From an uncultured Bacteroidia bacterium (GTDB taxonomy: Bacteria; Bacteroidota; Bacteroidia; Bacteroidales; F082): DNA of 64,000 nucleotides. The number at the start of each line of letters is the position of its first letter. Position 1 is the first letter of the stretch. The notes under the pieces are model-generated. The model did not search any database. It was not told where the DNA came from and worked only from the letters and a program-made list of their open reading frames with translations. The translations under genes were made by a program, and so were the position numbers. The stretch covers positions 1 to 64,000 of the forward strand of contig CACXUM010000014.1 in the NCBI GenBank assembly GCA_902770835.1. Reading direction: 5' to 3'. Of the stretch, positions 14,896 through 23,501 are shown one piece after another.

Positions 14896-15857
14896 CCTTC
14901 CCTTGGGGCGACACCAGACGCTTTAACAGCTACAGCAACTACTTCAAGAAGCAATTCGGCGGGCGAGTGCAGAAAATCAGCATAGATGCGGGCTTCAGCT
15001 GCCCCAATAGGGATGGGAGAATCAGCACGGGCGGTTGCACTTTTTGCAGCAACGAGGCTTTCAACCCGTCGTATTGTCGGCCTGAGAAGTCCATCCGTCA
15101 GCAGATTGAGGAAGGCATTGAGTTCCACCGACGGCGTTATCGCAGGGCGAACAAGTATCTCGCTTATTTCCAGCCGTTTTCGAACACATACAAGCCGATT
15201 GAGGAACTGAAGAACATCTACGAACAAGCCTTGGAAGTGCCCGAAATCGTTGGAATCGTCATCGGCACGAGACCCGACCTTGTCGACAACGGCATCCTGC
15301 AGTTGCTCAAAGAAATCCAAAAAACGCATTACGTTATGCTGGAATACGGCGTGGAAAGCGTTTATGACGAAACCTTACGGCGCGTCAATCGAGGGCACGA
15401 CTTCGCCACGGCGGAAAAGGCCATTCAACTGACCGCCCAATACGGCATCCCCTGCGGGGCGCATTTCATTTTCGGTCTGCCCGGCGAAAACAAGGAAATG
15501 ATGCTCCGTGCCGCCGAAGTCATATCACGTTTGCCTTTGACCACGGTCAAGTTCCACCAACTGCAAATCTTCAAAGGAACGAAGATGGCAGAAGAATACA
15601 TTCAGCATCCAGAGCACTTCCATCTCTTTGATTTGGAGGAGTATATCGACTTCGTAGTGGACTTTGCCGAACGATTGAACCCCGACATCGTCATCGAGCG
15701 TTTTGCGGGCGAGGTGCCGCCGCGTTTCCTCGTCAGCGAGCCTTGGATGAAGTTGCGGTATGATGAGGTGTTGGCCAAAATCGAGAAACGGATGGAAGAA
15801 AGAGACACTTGGCAGGGGAAAAAGTACCGGAGACAAAACAATTCTCTTCAAAAATGA
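14892..15857 (+). CDS. TIGR01212-type radical SAM protein (YhcC-like)
   Basis: 321 residues. The cluster-binding cysteines are C37, C49 and C52 (SCPNRDG...GGCTFC), the extended spacing of the TIGR01212/YhcC subgroup. Other family marks are YFQPFSNTY, GTRPDLVD, YGVESVYDETL and FGLPGE. Substrate is unknown for the family; a role in tRNA or sulfur chemistry has been suggested. The ATGA overlap with the MbnH-like gene makes it part of that operon, though a functional link to copper is not evident. Confidence 0.88.
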   Translation: MTFPWGDTRRFNSYSNYFKKQFGGRVQKISIDAGFSCPNRDGRISTGGCTFCSNEAFNPSYCRPEKSIRQQIEEGIEFHRRRYRRANKYLAYFQPFSNTYKPIEELKNIYEQALEVPEIVGIVIGTRPDLVDNGILQLLKEIQKTHYVMLEYGVESVYDETLRRVNRGHDFATAEKAIQLTAQYGIPCGAHFIFGLPGENKEMMLRAAEVISRLPLTTVKFHQLQIFKGTKMAEEYIQHPEHFHLFDLEEYIDFVVDFAERLNPDIVIERFAGEVPPRFLVSEPWMKLRYDEVLAKIEKRMEERDTWQGKKYRRQNNSLQK

Positions 15858-15868
15858 TACTTTTTTGC

Positions 15869-15877
15869 TATTTTTGC
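15869..15877 (+). promoter_or_regulatory. -7 element of the subtilase genes
   Basis: TATTTTTGC, 23 nt before ATG 15900. Confidence 0.55.
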
Positions 15878-15899
15878 ACCTAATAATAAAATTTGGACT

Positions 15900-17627
15900 A
15901 TGAAAAGGCTTTTCTTTACCTTAATCGTGATTTTTCTCGGCATCACCAGTTTTGCCGCCCAGCCCGTCATCGACCCCGAACTTGAAGCGGAGATGCAACG
16001 CATTGGCAATGAAGAAAAAACAAAGGTTGTCATCCTCCTTTCAGAGCAATCTGATGCAATGGCCTTGCTTCGTGAGGCTGAGTTTTTCGGCTCCAAAAAG
16101 GAACAGCGGCAATTTGTCATCGAGACCCTGAAACAGCAGGCCGAAACCACTCAATATGAGTTGGTTGGACTTTTGAACGAGATGGAACACAACGACATGG
16201 TGGACGACATCCAATCGTTTTGGCTTGTGAATTGCGTCAGTTGCAAGGCCAACAAAGCGGCCATCAACGACTTGGCACAACACCGCGACATCATGACGAT
16301 TTACCACTGCCAAGAAACCCAATGGGTTTTTGAAAATGAGGCCACGCCTGCCTCGAGAGGCAATGGGCGCGAAATCACCCAAAACCTGCTGCAAGTCAAT
16401 GCGCCGCAGGCATGGGAACAAGGCTATAAGGGCGCAGGTGTTTTGATTGCCGTCATTGACACGGGCATCCGCCTCGACCACGCCGACTTGGCCGGTCGCT
16501 TTTGGGATGGTGGCGCGGAATATCCCAATCACGGCTACGACTTTTACTACCACGACAACGACCCTTCCGATGATTGGGGACACGGCACACATGTTGCAGG
16601 AACCATTTGTGGCACAGGAGCTTCCGGTTCACAGACGGGCATCGCTCCAGAGGCCACCATCATGGCATTGAAAACCTTCAACAACGAGGGCGTTGGCGAG
16701 GAAACCCATTGGGTGGCCGCCATGCAGTTCGCTTTGGAGCATGGTGCCGATGTGATGAACATGTCGTTGGGCCGACCCCAACCCAACCCTGCACAGAAAC
16801 TGATGACGCGCCAAGCCTGCGACAACACTTTGGCGGCAGGCGTGGTGGTGGCAGCCTGTGCAGGCAACATCCGCCAGATGCAGTTCATGGTGCCCGTGCC
16901 GAACAACATCTATACTCCGGGCGACTGCCCACCGCCGCATCTGCATGAAGACCAATTGGTTAATGCTGGCGGAACAAGCTGCGTGATTTGCGTGGGCGCG
17001 GTGAATTACAACAACACCATTGCCGCATTCTCGTCCGAAGGCCCTTCGCAATGGACGGATGTCGCGGAATACAATGACTATCCCTACTCCGCAGGTAGCA
17101 CGACCGAAATCGGCCTCATTCGCCCCGACATTTGCGCTCCGGGTGTGCAAATCAAGTCATTGGATTTCAACACCACCGACGGCTACACCTTGATGGATGG
17201 CACTTCGATGGCCACGCCCTTGGTGGCTGGTGCCATTGCACTGATGCTTTCCAAAAACCACGAACTCACGCCCGCGCAAATTGACGAGATTCTGGAACGC
17301 ACCGCTGTAAAACTCACTGAACACAAAAGCAACGACTTCGGTTCTGGCCTTTTGGATGCCTTGGCTGCCGTGAATGCCGTGGACTACGACGGAGTTGAAG
17401 AGATACGAAATGAAGTGCAAGTTTATCCCAATCCGAGCACGGGCGATTTCACCGTTACTGGAGAGGGAATCCATAGGGTTTCCGTGTTTTCGCTTGAAGG
17501 CAAGTTATTGAAAACCATCGAAATGAACGGAAACGAATGTTGCATCGAAGATTTGATGAACGGCGTTTATTTATTGAAAATCGACACGGAGAACGGTGTC
17601 ATCGTGAACAAAATCGTAAAACTATAA
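15900..17627 (+). CDS. S8 subtilisin-family protease with T9SS sorting domain
   Basis: 575 residues. Signal peptide about 1-20, an N-terminal propeptide (about 21-160), then the S8 catalytic domain with Asp187 (AVIDTGI), His228 (GHGTHVAG) and Ser436 (GTSMATP). The C-terminal ~75 residues form a type A T9SS sorting domain: VYPNPSTGDF, then a GVYLLKI strand and a KIVKL end. It should be exported by Sec, cross the outer membrane by T9SS and be surface-attached or released. Three nucleotides separate it from a close paralogue. Confidence 0.92.
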   Translation: MKRLFFTLIVIFLGITSFAAQPVIDPELEAEMQRIGNEEKTKVVILLSEQSDAMALLREAEFFGSKKEQRQFVIETLKQQAETTQYELVGLLNEMEHNDMVDDIQSFWLVNCVSCKANKAAINDLAQHRDIMTIYHCQETQWVFENEATPASRGNGREITQNLLQVNAPQAWEQGYKGAGVLIAVIDTGIRLDHADLAGRFWDGGAEYPNHGYDFYYHDNDPSDDWGHGTHVAGTICGTGASGSQTGIAPEATIMALKTFNNEGVGEETHWVAAMQFALEHGADVMNMSLGRPQPNPAQKLMTRQACDNTLAAGVVVAACAGNIRQMQFMVPVPNNIYTPGDCPPPHLHEDQLVNAGGTSCVICVGAVNYNNTIAAFSSEGPSQWTDVAEYNDYPYSAGSTTEIGLIRPDICAPGVQIKSLDFNTTDGYTLMDGTSMATPLVAGAIALMLSKNHELTPAQIDEILERTAVKLTEHKSNDFGSGLLDALAAVNAVDYDGVEEIRNEVQVYPNPSTGDFTVTGEGIHRVSVFSLEGKLLKTIEMNGNECCIEDLMNGVYLLKIDTENGVIVNKIVKL

Positions 17628-17630
17628 TCT

Positions 17631-19379
17631 ATGAAAAGAATTGTCCTAATCACTATTCTGTTGTCAGCCTGCATGATGGGTTTTGCCCAAGGCTGCCTTG
17701 ACCCATTACTTAGCCAAGAAATGAACCGCCGCAGCGATGACGAGCGAATCGAAGTCGTTGTGCTGATGAAAGCGCAATACGATCGCTCGCAGTTGTGCCG
17801 TCGCGCCGACTTCTTCCCGACGAAAGCCGAGCGCAGAGCGTTTGTAGTCAATGAGTTGAAAGCCTTTGCCGAGGCTTCGCAACACGACTTGAAGCGTGTC
17901 CTCGCCGAGATGGAAAGCCACGGCATGGTTTCTTCCGTACGCAGCCTTTGGTCGGCCAATACGCTGTATTTTGAGGCCACAAAAATCGCCATTCTTGACC
18001 TTGCTGAACGCACTGACATTGAAACTATTACCCTCAACACCCAGCACCAATGGATTCCTGAAGGCGAAACGCCGAAACCGTCATCCGCCATGCGCGAAAC
18101 CACGCCAAATATCACGAAGGTGAAGGCCGACCAAGTGTGGGAATTGGGCTACACGGGTGCAGGTGTCGTGGTGGCCGTCGTCGATTCGGGAGTAAACTAC
18201 GAACACCTCGACCTTGCCGACCACCTTTGGGACGGCGGCGAGGAGTTTCCGCACCACGGCTATGACATCGTGAACGACGACAACGACCCGATGGACGACA
18301 AAGGCCACGGGACGCATTGCGCAGGCACGGTGTTGGGCGACGGCACGGCAGGCTCGCTGACGGGCATGGCACCCGAGGCCACTTTGATGTGTGTCAAGAG
18401 CATCCGTGGGGATGGCTTTGGCGGCGCGGTGAACATTGCCGGCGGTATGGAATGGTCGGTCGAGCACGGCTGCGACTTGATTAGTATGTCGTTGGGTATG
18501 GTCAATGCGGGGGTCGCGGACAAGGAAATCTTGCGCCGCACCTGCGAAGCCATCTTGGATGCGGGCATCGTGGCTTTGGTATGCGCCGGCAACGAAGGCC
18601 AAATCCAGTTCTATTGCCCCATCCCGAACAATGTGCGCGTACCGGCCAGTTGTCCCCCACCCTACCTCGACCCCGACCAAATGGCCAATCCCGGCCCCTT
18701 GAGTTGCGTGATGGCCGTCGGTGCCGTGAACTATAACGACGCTGCCGCCGACTTCACTTCGCAAGGTCCCGTCACTTGGCAAGACACCGAGTTTGGCGAC
18801 TACGCCTACAACCCCGGCATCGGCCTCATCCGCCCCGATGTGTGCGCCCCCGGCGTGGGCATCAAGTCGTTGGATTACGAAAACACTATCGGCTACACCA
18901 ATATGGACGGCACCTCGCAGGCCACACCTTGCGTGGCGGGCATCGTCGCCCTGATGCTGCAAAAGAACCCCGAACTGACACCCGCCGAGATTTGCCGCAT
19001 TTTGGAAGAGACCTCCGTCAAGCTGACGCCCACCAAGAGCAACGTCACCGGCGTGGGCCGCGTGGATGCCTTGGCCGCCGTGAATGCCGTAGAAGCCTAC
19101 GACGGCATCAACGAGCAAAGCATTGAGGCTGAAATTTTCCCGAACCCTTCTAATGGCAATTTCACCATCCTTTGCGAAGGCCTGAAGCAGGTTTCGGTTT
19201 ATTCCGTTGACGGCCGCTTGGTGAAGTCTTTTGAAACCATCGGAACGGAGTGCCACATTGAGGGTTTGGAGCAGGGTGTTTATTTGGTGAGGATGGAGAC
19301 GGAGAAGGGGATTGTTTCGCGGAAAGTAATCGTCATTTCTAAAAGTTGCGGAGTGAAATTCCTAAAAGTTGCGGAGTGA
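17631..19379 (+). CDS. S8 subtilisin-family protease with T9SS sorting domain, second copy
   Basis: 582 residues, colinear with the preceding protease. The triad is Asp185 (VVDSGVN), His226 (GHGTHCAG) and Ser429 (GTSQATP). The T9SS domain begins at FPNPSNGNF and should end near RKVIVI. The reading frame continues about 12 residues through the first units of a 23-bp tandem repeat (tail ending CGVKFLKVAE), an unusual extension because T9SS signals normally end with the last strand. The two proteases probably arose by tandem duplication and share the promoter at 15869. Confidence 0.9.
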   Translation: MKRIVLITILLSACMMGFAQGCLDPLLSQEMNRRSDDERIEVVVLMKAQYDRSQLCRRADFFPTKAERRAFVVNELKAFAEASQHDLKRVLAEMESHGMVSSVRSLWSANTLYFEATKIAILDLAERTDIETITLNTQHQWIPEGETPKPSSAMRETTPNITKVKADQVWELGYTGAGVVVAVVDSGVNYEHLDLADHLWDGGEEFPHHGYDIVNDDNDPMDDKGHGTHCAGTVLGDGTAGSLTGMAPEATLMCVKSIRGDGFGGAVNIAGGMEWSVEHGCDLISMSLGMVNAGVADKEILRRTCEAILDAGIVALVCAGNEGQIQFYCPIPNNVRVPASCPPPYLDPDQMANPGPLSCVMAVGAVNYNDAAADFTSQGPVTWQDTEFGDYAYNPGIGLIRPDVCAPGVGIKSLDYENTIGYTNMDGTSQATPCVAGIVALMLQKNPELTPAEICRILEETSVKLTPTKSNVTGVGRVDALAAVNAVEAYDGINEQSIEAEIFPNPSNGNFTILCEGLKQVSVYSVDGRLVKSFETIGTECHIEGLEQGVYLVRMETEKGIVSRKVIVISKSCGVKFLKVAE

Positions 19380-19403
19380 AATTCCTAAAAGTTGCGGAGT
19401 GGA
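19341..19403. repeat. 23-bp tandem repeat, 2.7 units
   Basis: AAAAGTTGCGGAGTGAAATT plus CCT occurs at 19341-19363 and 19364-19386, and a partial third unit runs to 19403. It supplies the last codons and the stop of the second subtilase. Confidence 0.8.
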
Positions 19404-19446
19404 TTTTGTATTTCATTCATTTTGAGCAATCAAGGCTGATACACGA

Positions 19447-19749
19447 ATGGCAAACCATCCTTGCATTTTGGGGTATGGTACGCTCGAAGAACAAGGCTTC
19501 CGCGTGTTTAAGAAGCGTATGGTTTACTACGCATCGTTTGACAACGGTTATTTCAACCATAGGACAAAGGAGTATAAACGGCCATTGCATTGGTTTGAAT
19601 TGGCCAAGGAAAAATGGACTCGTGTGTACAAAACCACTGGTACGCCTTGCAGTTGTATGTTATGCAAAGGGGAAAAGTATGACCGATTGGAGTATAAGCG
19701 GGAAACGCGCAGATTAGTTCAAGAGGAAAAAAATTATCATTTGAGATAA
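19447..19749 (+). CDS. Small conserved-looking protein with CSCxxC motif
   Basis: 100 residues, basic, no signal peptide. The C-terminal part has TTGTPCSCMLCKGEKYDR, a Cys-x-Cys-x2-Cys cluster that could bind a metal; the N-terminal half is rich in Tyr, Phe and Lys. I recall similar short PCSCxxC proteins in Bacteroidota but know no function. The reading frame is open from the ATG at 19447 with credible composition, so I call it real. Confidence 0.5.
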   Translation: MANHPCILGYGTLEEQGFRVFKKRMVYYASFDNGYFNHRTKEYKRPLHWFELAKEKWTRVYKTTGTPCSCMLCKGEKYDRLEYKRETRRLVQEEKNYHLR

Positions 19750-19766
19750 TTTTCAAATATGTTTTG

Positions 19767-19775
19767 TATCTTTGC
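19767..19775 (+). promoter_or_regulatory. -7 element of the HigBA-like pair
   Basis: TATCTTTGC, 21 nt before ATG 19796. It rules out an upstream start at 19772, which lies inside the box. Confidence 0.55.
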
Positions 19776-19795
19776 CGCATAAAACTATTCATATT

Positions 19796-20275
19796 ATGGC
19801 AAAGGCAACCATCCAATCCGTTAGACAGACAGAGAAAGCGGGGCTTTTCACCATTTGCTTTGAGGGTGATAGTTATACGGAGTTTCAAAAATTCATCATC
19901 AAAGGCAATGAAAATGCAATGCTTCAACCTGACCTTCAAAAAATTTTGAACGCAATCCAACGCATGATGAATGCAGTAGGATTCTTGGAAAGATATTTCC
20001 GTCCCGAAGGGAAAATCCGCGACAGAGTTGCAGCATTGCCTATACAAACCAACAAGTTAAGGCTTTACTGCTTACGGCTCTCCGACAGCGTTTTGATTGT
20101 CGGCAACGGTGGACAGAAGACCACAAAAACATACGACGAAGACCCTGAACTCAACGGATATGTTATCACGCTTCAGAAATTGGATGACATTCTCCGACTT
20201 GCTGAAAAAAAAGGCACCATCCACATCGAGGAAACAGAAATTGAGGGCATTGACGATCAAATCTTTGACTTATGA
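19796..20275 (+). CDS. Unrecognised protein upstream of an HTH regulator (toxin-like position)
   Basis: About 159 residues from MAKATIQS. I do not recognise a family. It is soluble, mixed alpha/beta by eye, with a central predicted helix (LQKILNAIQRMMNAVGFLERY) and an acidic C-terminus. It overlaps the HTH gene by 4 nt (ATGA) and has its own promoter. Order and coupling resemble HigB-HigA pairs, where the toxin precedes the Xre antitoxin, but no RelE-type catalytic residues can be pointed out. Confidence 0.55.
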   Translation: MAKATIQSVRQTEKAGLFTICFEGDSYTEFQKFIIKGNENAMLQPDLQKILNAIQRMMNAVGFLERYFRPEGKIRDRVAALPIQTNKLRLYCLRLSDSVLIVGNGGQKTTKTYDEDPELNGYVITLQKLDDILRLAEKKGTIHIEETEIEGIDDQIFDL

Positions 20276-20550
20276 AACACGCATCAGAAACGGAGCAACT
20301 CTTTCAGCAGGTACTTGACGAAACGCCTAAAGCCATCAAGCAGCAGGTGGAATGGTCATACGACATTGCAGACCATATCGATGCCACCTTGCACCGTAAA
20401 GGTTTGTCGCAGAAAGAGTTTGCCAAATTGGTAGGCACTTCGGAGGCTGCTGTGTCGCATTGGATTGGCGGCGGTCATAATTTTACACTATCCACATTGG
20501 CAAAAATTTCAGCGGCTTTAGGTGAGCCAGTTATTTCAGTGGTTCATTGA
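20272..20550 (+). CDS. Xre-family HTH protein (HigA-like)
   Basis: 92 residues. The HTH_3 motif spans about 43-90: KGLSQKEFAKLVGTSEAAVS and then HNFTLSTLAKISAALG, the classical five-helix Cro/C1 pattern. The N-terminal helix resembles HigA/VapI-type antitoxins. It probably binds the promoter region at 19767 and autoregulates the pair. Confidence 0.8.
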   Translation: MKHASETEQLFQQVLDETPKAIKQQVEWSYDIADHIDATLHRKGLSQKEFAKLVGTSEAAVSHWIGGGHNFTLSTLAKISAALGEPVISVVH

Positions 20551-20571
20551 TGGACTCCAGGACAAACACAA

Positions 20572-20605
20572 AAAGCCCTGACATTCTCCAAAATGCCAGG
20601 GCTTT
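20572..20605. terminator. Bidirectional terminator
   Basis: AAAGCCCTG and CAGGGCTTT form the core of a ~15-bp stem with one mismatch between the rightward HTH gene and the leftward acyl-CoA dehydrogenase gene. Confidence 0.7.
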
Positions 20606-20626
20606 AGTTCAATACAATCCAAAGGA

Positions 20627-22354
20627 TTACTCCGTCACTTCCTTCGCCTTCGCCCTGAAGTTCACCAAGTCTTCCTCGATGAAGTTCTTCACATAGACGC
20701 TCTTGCCGATGACGTCTTCCTCGGCGGCGTGGACGTAAACGTTGGCCGACTGGGTGAAGAGGTGCGGGGCGTGGGTGGCGTCGTCGAGGATGAGGAGCGA
20801 CATCATGATGTCGCCGGTCATGTCGTAGAGACGGCGGGCCAAGAAGTCCTGAACCTCCTGGTTGTTGGCGCCCTTCACGTAGTTGATGCTCTGCTCGTAG
20901 AGTTCCACAAGCGTGCGCACCGTGTTCTGCAAGGGTTTCAAGTCCTCAGAGACCTGGTTCTCAAGCATTTCCTTCATGATGGTGAGATAGGTGCCGTTGA
21001 TGATGTAACGGATGGCGGCCACCACCTGCAACTGCGTCGTGCCTTCATAGATGGAGAAGATACGGGCATCGCGGTAGAGACGCTGGCACTTGTACTCCAT
21101 GATGAAGCCCGAGCCACCGTGGATGCTGATGGCATCGTAAGCGTTCTGGTTGGCGTACTCTGAGTTCATGCCCTTGGCCAGAGGCGTGAAGGCATCAGCG
21201 AGACGCGAGTACTTCTTGCACTCGGCGCGCTCTTCGGGCGTCAGCGGACGCTCGCGCTGGATGTCCTCAAGGCACTTGTAGATGTCCACATAACGGGCGG
21301 TTTGGTAAAGCAAGGAACGACCTGCGTCAATCTTGGCCTTCATGCGAGAAAGTATGTCGTAAACAGCTGGGAATTCGATGATTCTCTTGTGGAACTGTTG
21401 ACGCTCGTTGGCGTATTTCAGAGCCTCATTGTAAGCCTCTTGTCCCAAACCCACCGATTGCGCAGCGATACCCAAACGGGCGCTGTTCATCAGAGCCATG
21501 ACGTATTTGATAAGGCCCAGACGGGTCTCACCGCAAAGTTCAGCCTTGGCGTTCTTATAGGTCAACTCGCAGGTCGGGGAACCGTGAATACCGAGTTTAT
21601 GCTCGATGTGGCGCACATTGACACCGCCCTGACGCTTGTCGTAGATGAACATCGACAGGCCGCGACCGTCCTTGGTGCCTTCCTCGGAACGAGCCAAAAC
21701 AAGGTGAATGTCGGAGTCGCCGTTGGTGATGAAACGCTTCACACCATTGAGCAGATAGCAGCCGTCCTTTTCAGAGTAAGTGGCCTTCAGCATGACGCTT
21801 TGCAGGTCGCTGCCGGCATCAGGCTCGGTGAGGTCCATCGACATGGTCTCGCCAGCGCAAACGCGCGGGATGTATTTCATGCGTTGCTCCTCGTTACCAA
21901 ATTCATACAAGGTGTCGATGCACGACTGCAACGACCAGATGTTCTGGAAGCCAGCATCGGCGCTGGCGACCATTTCGCTCAACATGGAGAAAACGGTGAT
22001 GGGCAGGTTCAAACCGCCGTAACGGCGCGGCATGGAAACGCCCCAGAGGCCGCCCTTAGTGCAGGCATCGAGGTTCTCAACGGTCTTGGAGGCATAGATC
22101 ATGCGGCCATTCTCCAAATGAGGACCTTCGAGGTCCACGCTCTCGGAGTTGGGTTCGATGATGTTGGCGGTGATGTCGCCCGTGATGTCTAACACGCGGC
22201 GGTAGTTCTCCATCGCGTCTTCGTAATCGACGGGAGCGTCTGCATAGTTTTCCTTGTCCGCAAAATTGCGTTCCTTCAGCTCGACGATGCGCTTCATCAG
22301 CGGGTGGTCGAGGTAGAATTGCAGGTTCGGGTTATCGTTATAATAGTTTGCCAT
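20627..22354 (-). CDS. Acyl-CoA dehydrogenase
   Basis: 575 residues, longer than the ~380-residue core family, as in the AcdA/FadE-like class with an N- and C-terminal extension. Visible marks: MSMDLTEPDAGSDL (flavin region), GIHGSPTCEL, YANERQQFHKRI, and IYEGTTQLQ carrying the probable catalytic Glu. It is the last gene of an etfB-etfA-acd operon (2-nt gap to etfA) and passes electrons to that flavoprotein. The acyl substrate cannot be told from sequence. Confidence 0.92.
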   Translation of the reverse strand: MANYYNDNPNLQFYLDHPLMKRIVELKERNFADKENYADAPVDYEDAMENYRRVLDITGDITANIIEPNSESVDLEGPHLENGRMIYASKTVENLDACTKGGLWGVSMPRRYGGLNLPITVFSMLSEMVASADAGFQNIWSLQSCIDTLYEFGNEEQRMKYIPRVCAGETMSMDLTEPDAGSDLQSVMLKATYSEKDGCYLLNGVKRFITNGDSDIHLVLARSEEGTKDGRGLSMFIYDKRQGGVNVRHIEHKLGIHGSPTCELTYKNAKAELCGETRLGLIKYVMALMNSARLGIAAQSVGLGQEAYNEALKYANERQQFHKRIIEFPAVYDILSRMKAKIDAGRSLLYQTARYVDIYKCLEDIQRERPLTPEERAECKKYSRLADAFTPLAKGMNSEYANQNAYDAISIHGGSGFIMEYKCQRLYRDARIFSIYEGTTQLQVVAAIRYIINGTYLTIMKEMLENQVSEDLKPLQNTVRTLVELYEQSINYVKGANNQEVQDFLARRLYDMTGDIMMSLLILDDATHAPHLFTQSANVYVHAAEEDVIGKSVYVKNFIEEDLVNFRAKAKEVTE

Positions 22355-22356
22355 GG

Positions 22357-23379
22357 TTACTTCGAGTTTTGTTTGTAATACTTAATCAACTTCGGGACGA
22401 CTTCCTCAACAGTGCCGACGATGACATAGTCCGCAATCTTATTAATAGGTGCGTCGGGGTCGCTGTTCACCGAGATGATAATCTTGGAGTCCTGCATACC
22501 GGCGATGTGCTGGATCTGGCCGCTGATACCGCAGGCGATATACACCTTGGGATGAACAGTTACACCAGTTTGGCCGATTTGGCGGTCGTTGTCGCAGAAG
22601 CCCGCATCGACGGCGGCACGCGAGGCACCGACTTCGCCGTGGAGCACCTTGGCGAGTTCAAACAGCATGTCGAAGCCTTCCTTCGAGCCCATGCCATAAC
22701 CGCCGGCAACCACGATGGGCGAGCCTTTCAAGTTATGCTTGGCGGCCTCCACATGGTGGTCGAGGACCTTCACGACGTATGCCTCGGGAGAGACATACTT
22801 GCTCACTTCGGGATAAACGACTTCGTTCTTGGCCTTGCCTTCGTAGATGGCTTTCTGCATCACGCCCGAGCGGACGGTGGCCATCTGTGGACGGTGGTCG
22901 GGATTGACGATAGTCGCCACAATGTTGCCACCAAAAGCGGGACGAATCTGATAGAGCAGGTTATCGTAGTGCTTCTTCGTCTTGACGTCGTCGAAGTCAC
23001 CGATTTCGAGTTGGGTGCAGTCGGCGGTGAGGCCGCTGGTCAGCGAGGAGCTGACGCGTGGACCGAGGTCACGACCGATGACGGTGGCGCCCATCAGGCA
23101 GATCTGCGGTTGTTCCTCTTTGAAGAGATTCACAAGAATGTCGGTGTGCGGTGCGGAGGTGTAGGGGAACAGACCTTCGTCGTCGAAAGCGAACAGCTTA
23201 TCCACGCCGTAAGGCAGGATTTGGTCTTCCACCTTGCCCTTGATGCCCGTGCCAGCCACAACTGCGTGCAGTTCCACGCCCAACTGGTCGGCTAATTTAC
23301 GCCCTTTGGTGAGCAACTCCTGGGAGACTTCGGCCACTTGGGTGCCTTCGGTCTCGATATATACGAATACGTTGTTCAT
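22357..23379 (-). CDS. etfA: Electron transfer flavoprotein, alpha subunit
   Basis: 340 residues. The N-terminal domain begins NNVFVYIETEG. The C-terminal FAD-binding domain has PIVVAGGYGMGSKEGF, GASRAAVDAG, QIGQTGVTVHPKVYIACGISG and NSDPDAPI, the classic EtfA signatures. It pairs with EtfB and transfers electrons from the dehydrogenase encoded next. A 122-bp gap with a hairpin separates it from etfB. Confidence 0.95.
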   Translation of the reverse strand: MNNVFVYIETEGTQVAEVSQELLTKGRKLADQLGVELHAVVAGTGIKGKVEDQILPYGVDKLFAFDDEGLFPYTSAPHTDILVNLFKEEQPQICLMGATVIGRDLGPRVSSSLTSGLTADCTQLEIGDFDDVKTKKHYDNLLYQIRPAFGGNIVATIVNPDHRPQMATVRSGVMQKAIYEGKAKNEVVYPEVSKYVSPEAYVVKVLDHHVEAAKHNLKGSPIVVAGGYGMGSKEGFDMLFELAKVLHGEVGASRAAVDAGFCDNDRQIGQTGVTVHPKVYIACGISGQIQHIAGMQDSKIIISVNSDPDAPINKIADYVIVGTVEEVVPKLIKYYKQNSK

Positions 23380-23407
23380 AGTTCATTCTTTTTTAACTAT
23401 GACCACT

Positions 23408-23491
23408 GACTATGACCATGACCACTTTCACCAAGATGTGAAGCTTTTGCTTCTGTTGAAGTGGTCATTGTCATTGTCACAAGTCATAGTC
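23408..23491. repeat. Inverted repeat between etfB and etfA
   Basis: GACTATGACCATGACCACTT (23408-23427) pairs with AAGTGGTCATTGTCATTGTC and, further out, CATAGTC (23459-23491). The arms are themselves short TGACCA/TGTCAT repeats. It would fold in the etfB-etfA transcript. Confidence 0.6.
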
Positions 23492-23501
23492 GTTTTTCAT
23501 T

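Noticed and set aside
18081-19256. A 391-residue open frame antisense to the second subtilase
   Set aside because: The plus strand carries the full S8 triad and T9SS domain; the antisense frame is a GC-codon shadow rich in His, Gly and Ala.
19341-19403. A short CRISPR-like array
   Set aside because: Units are contiguous tandem copies without spacers.
21302-23295. Long plus-strand frames over the acyl-CoA dehydrogenase and etfA genes
   Set aside because: Both lie entirely opposite strongly conserved genes and lack upstream signals.
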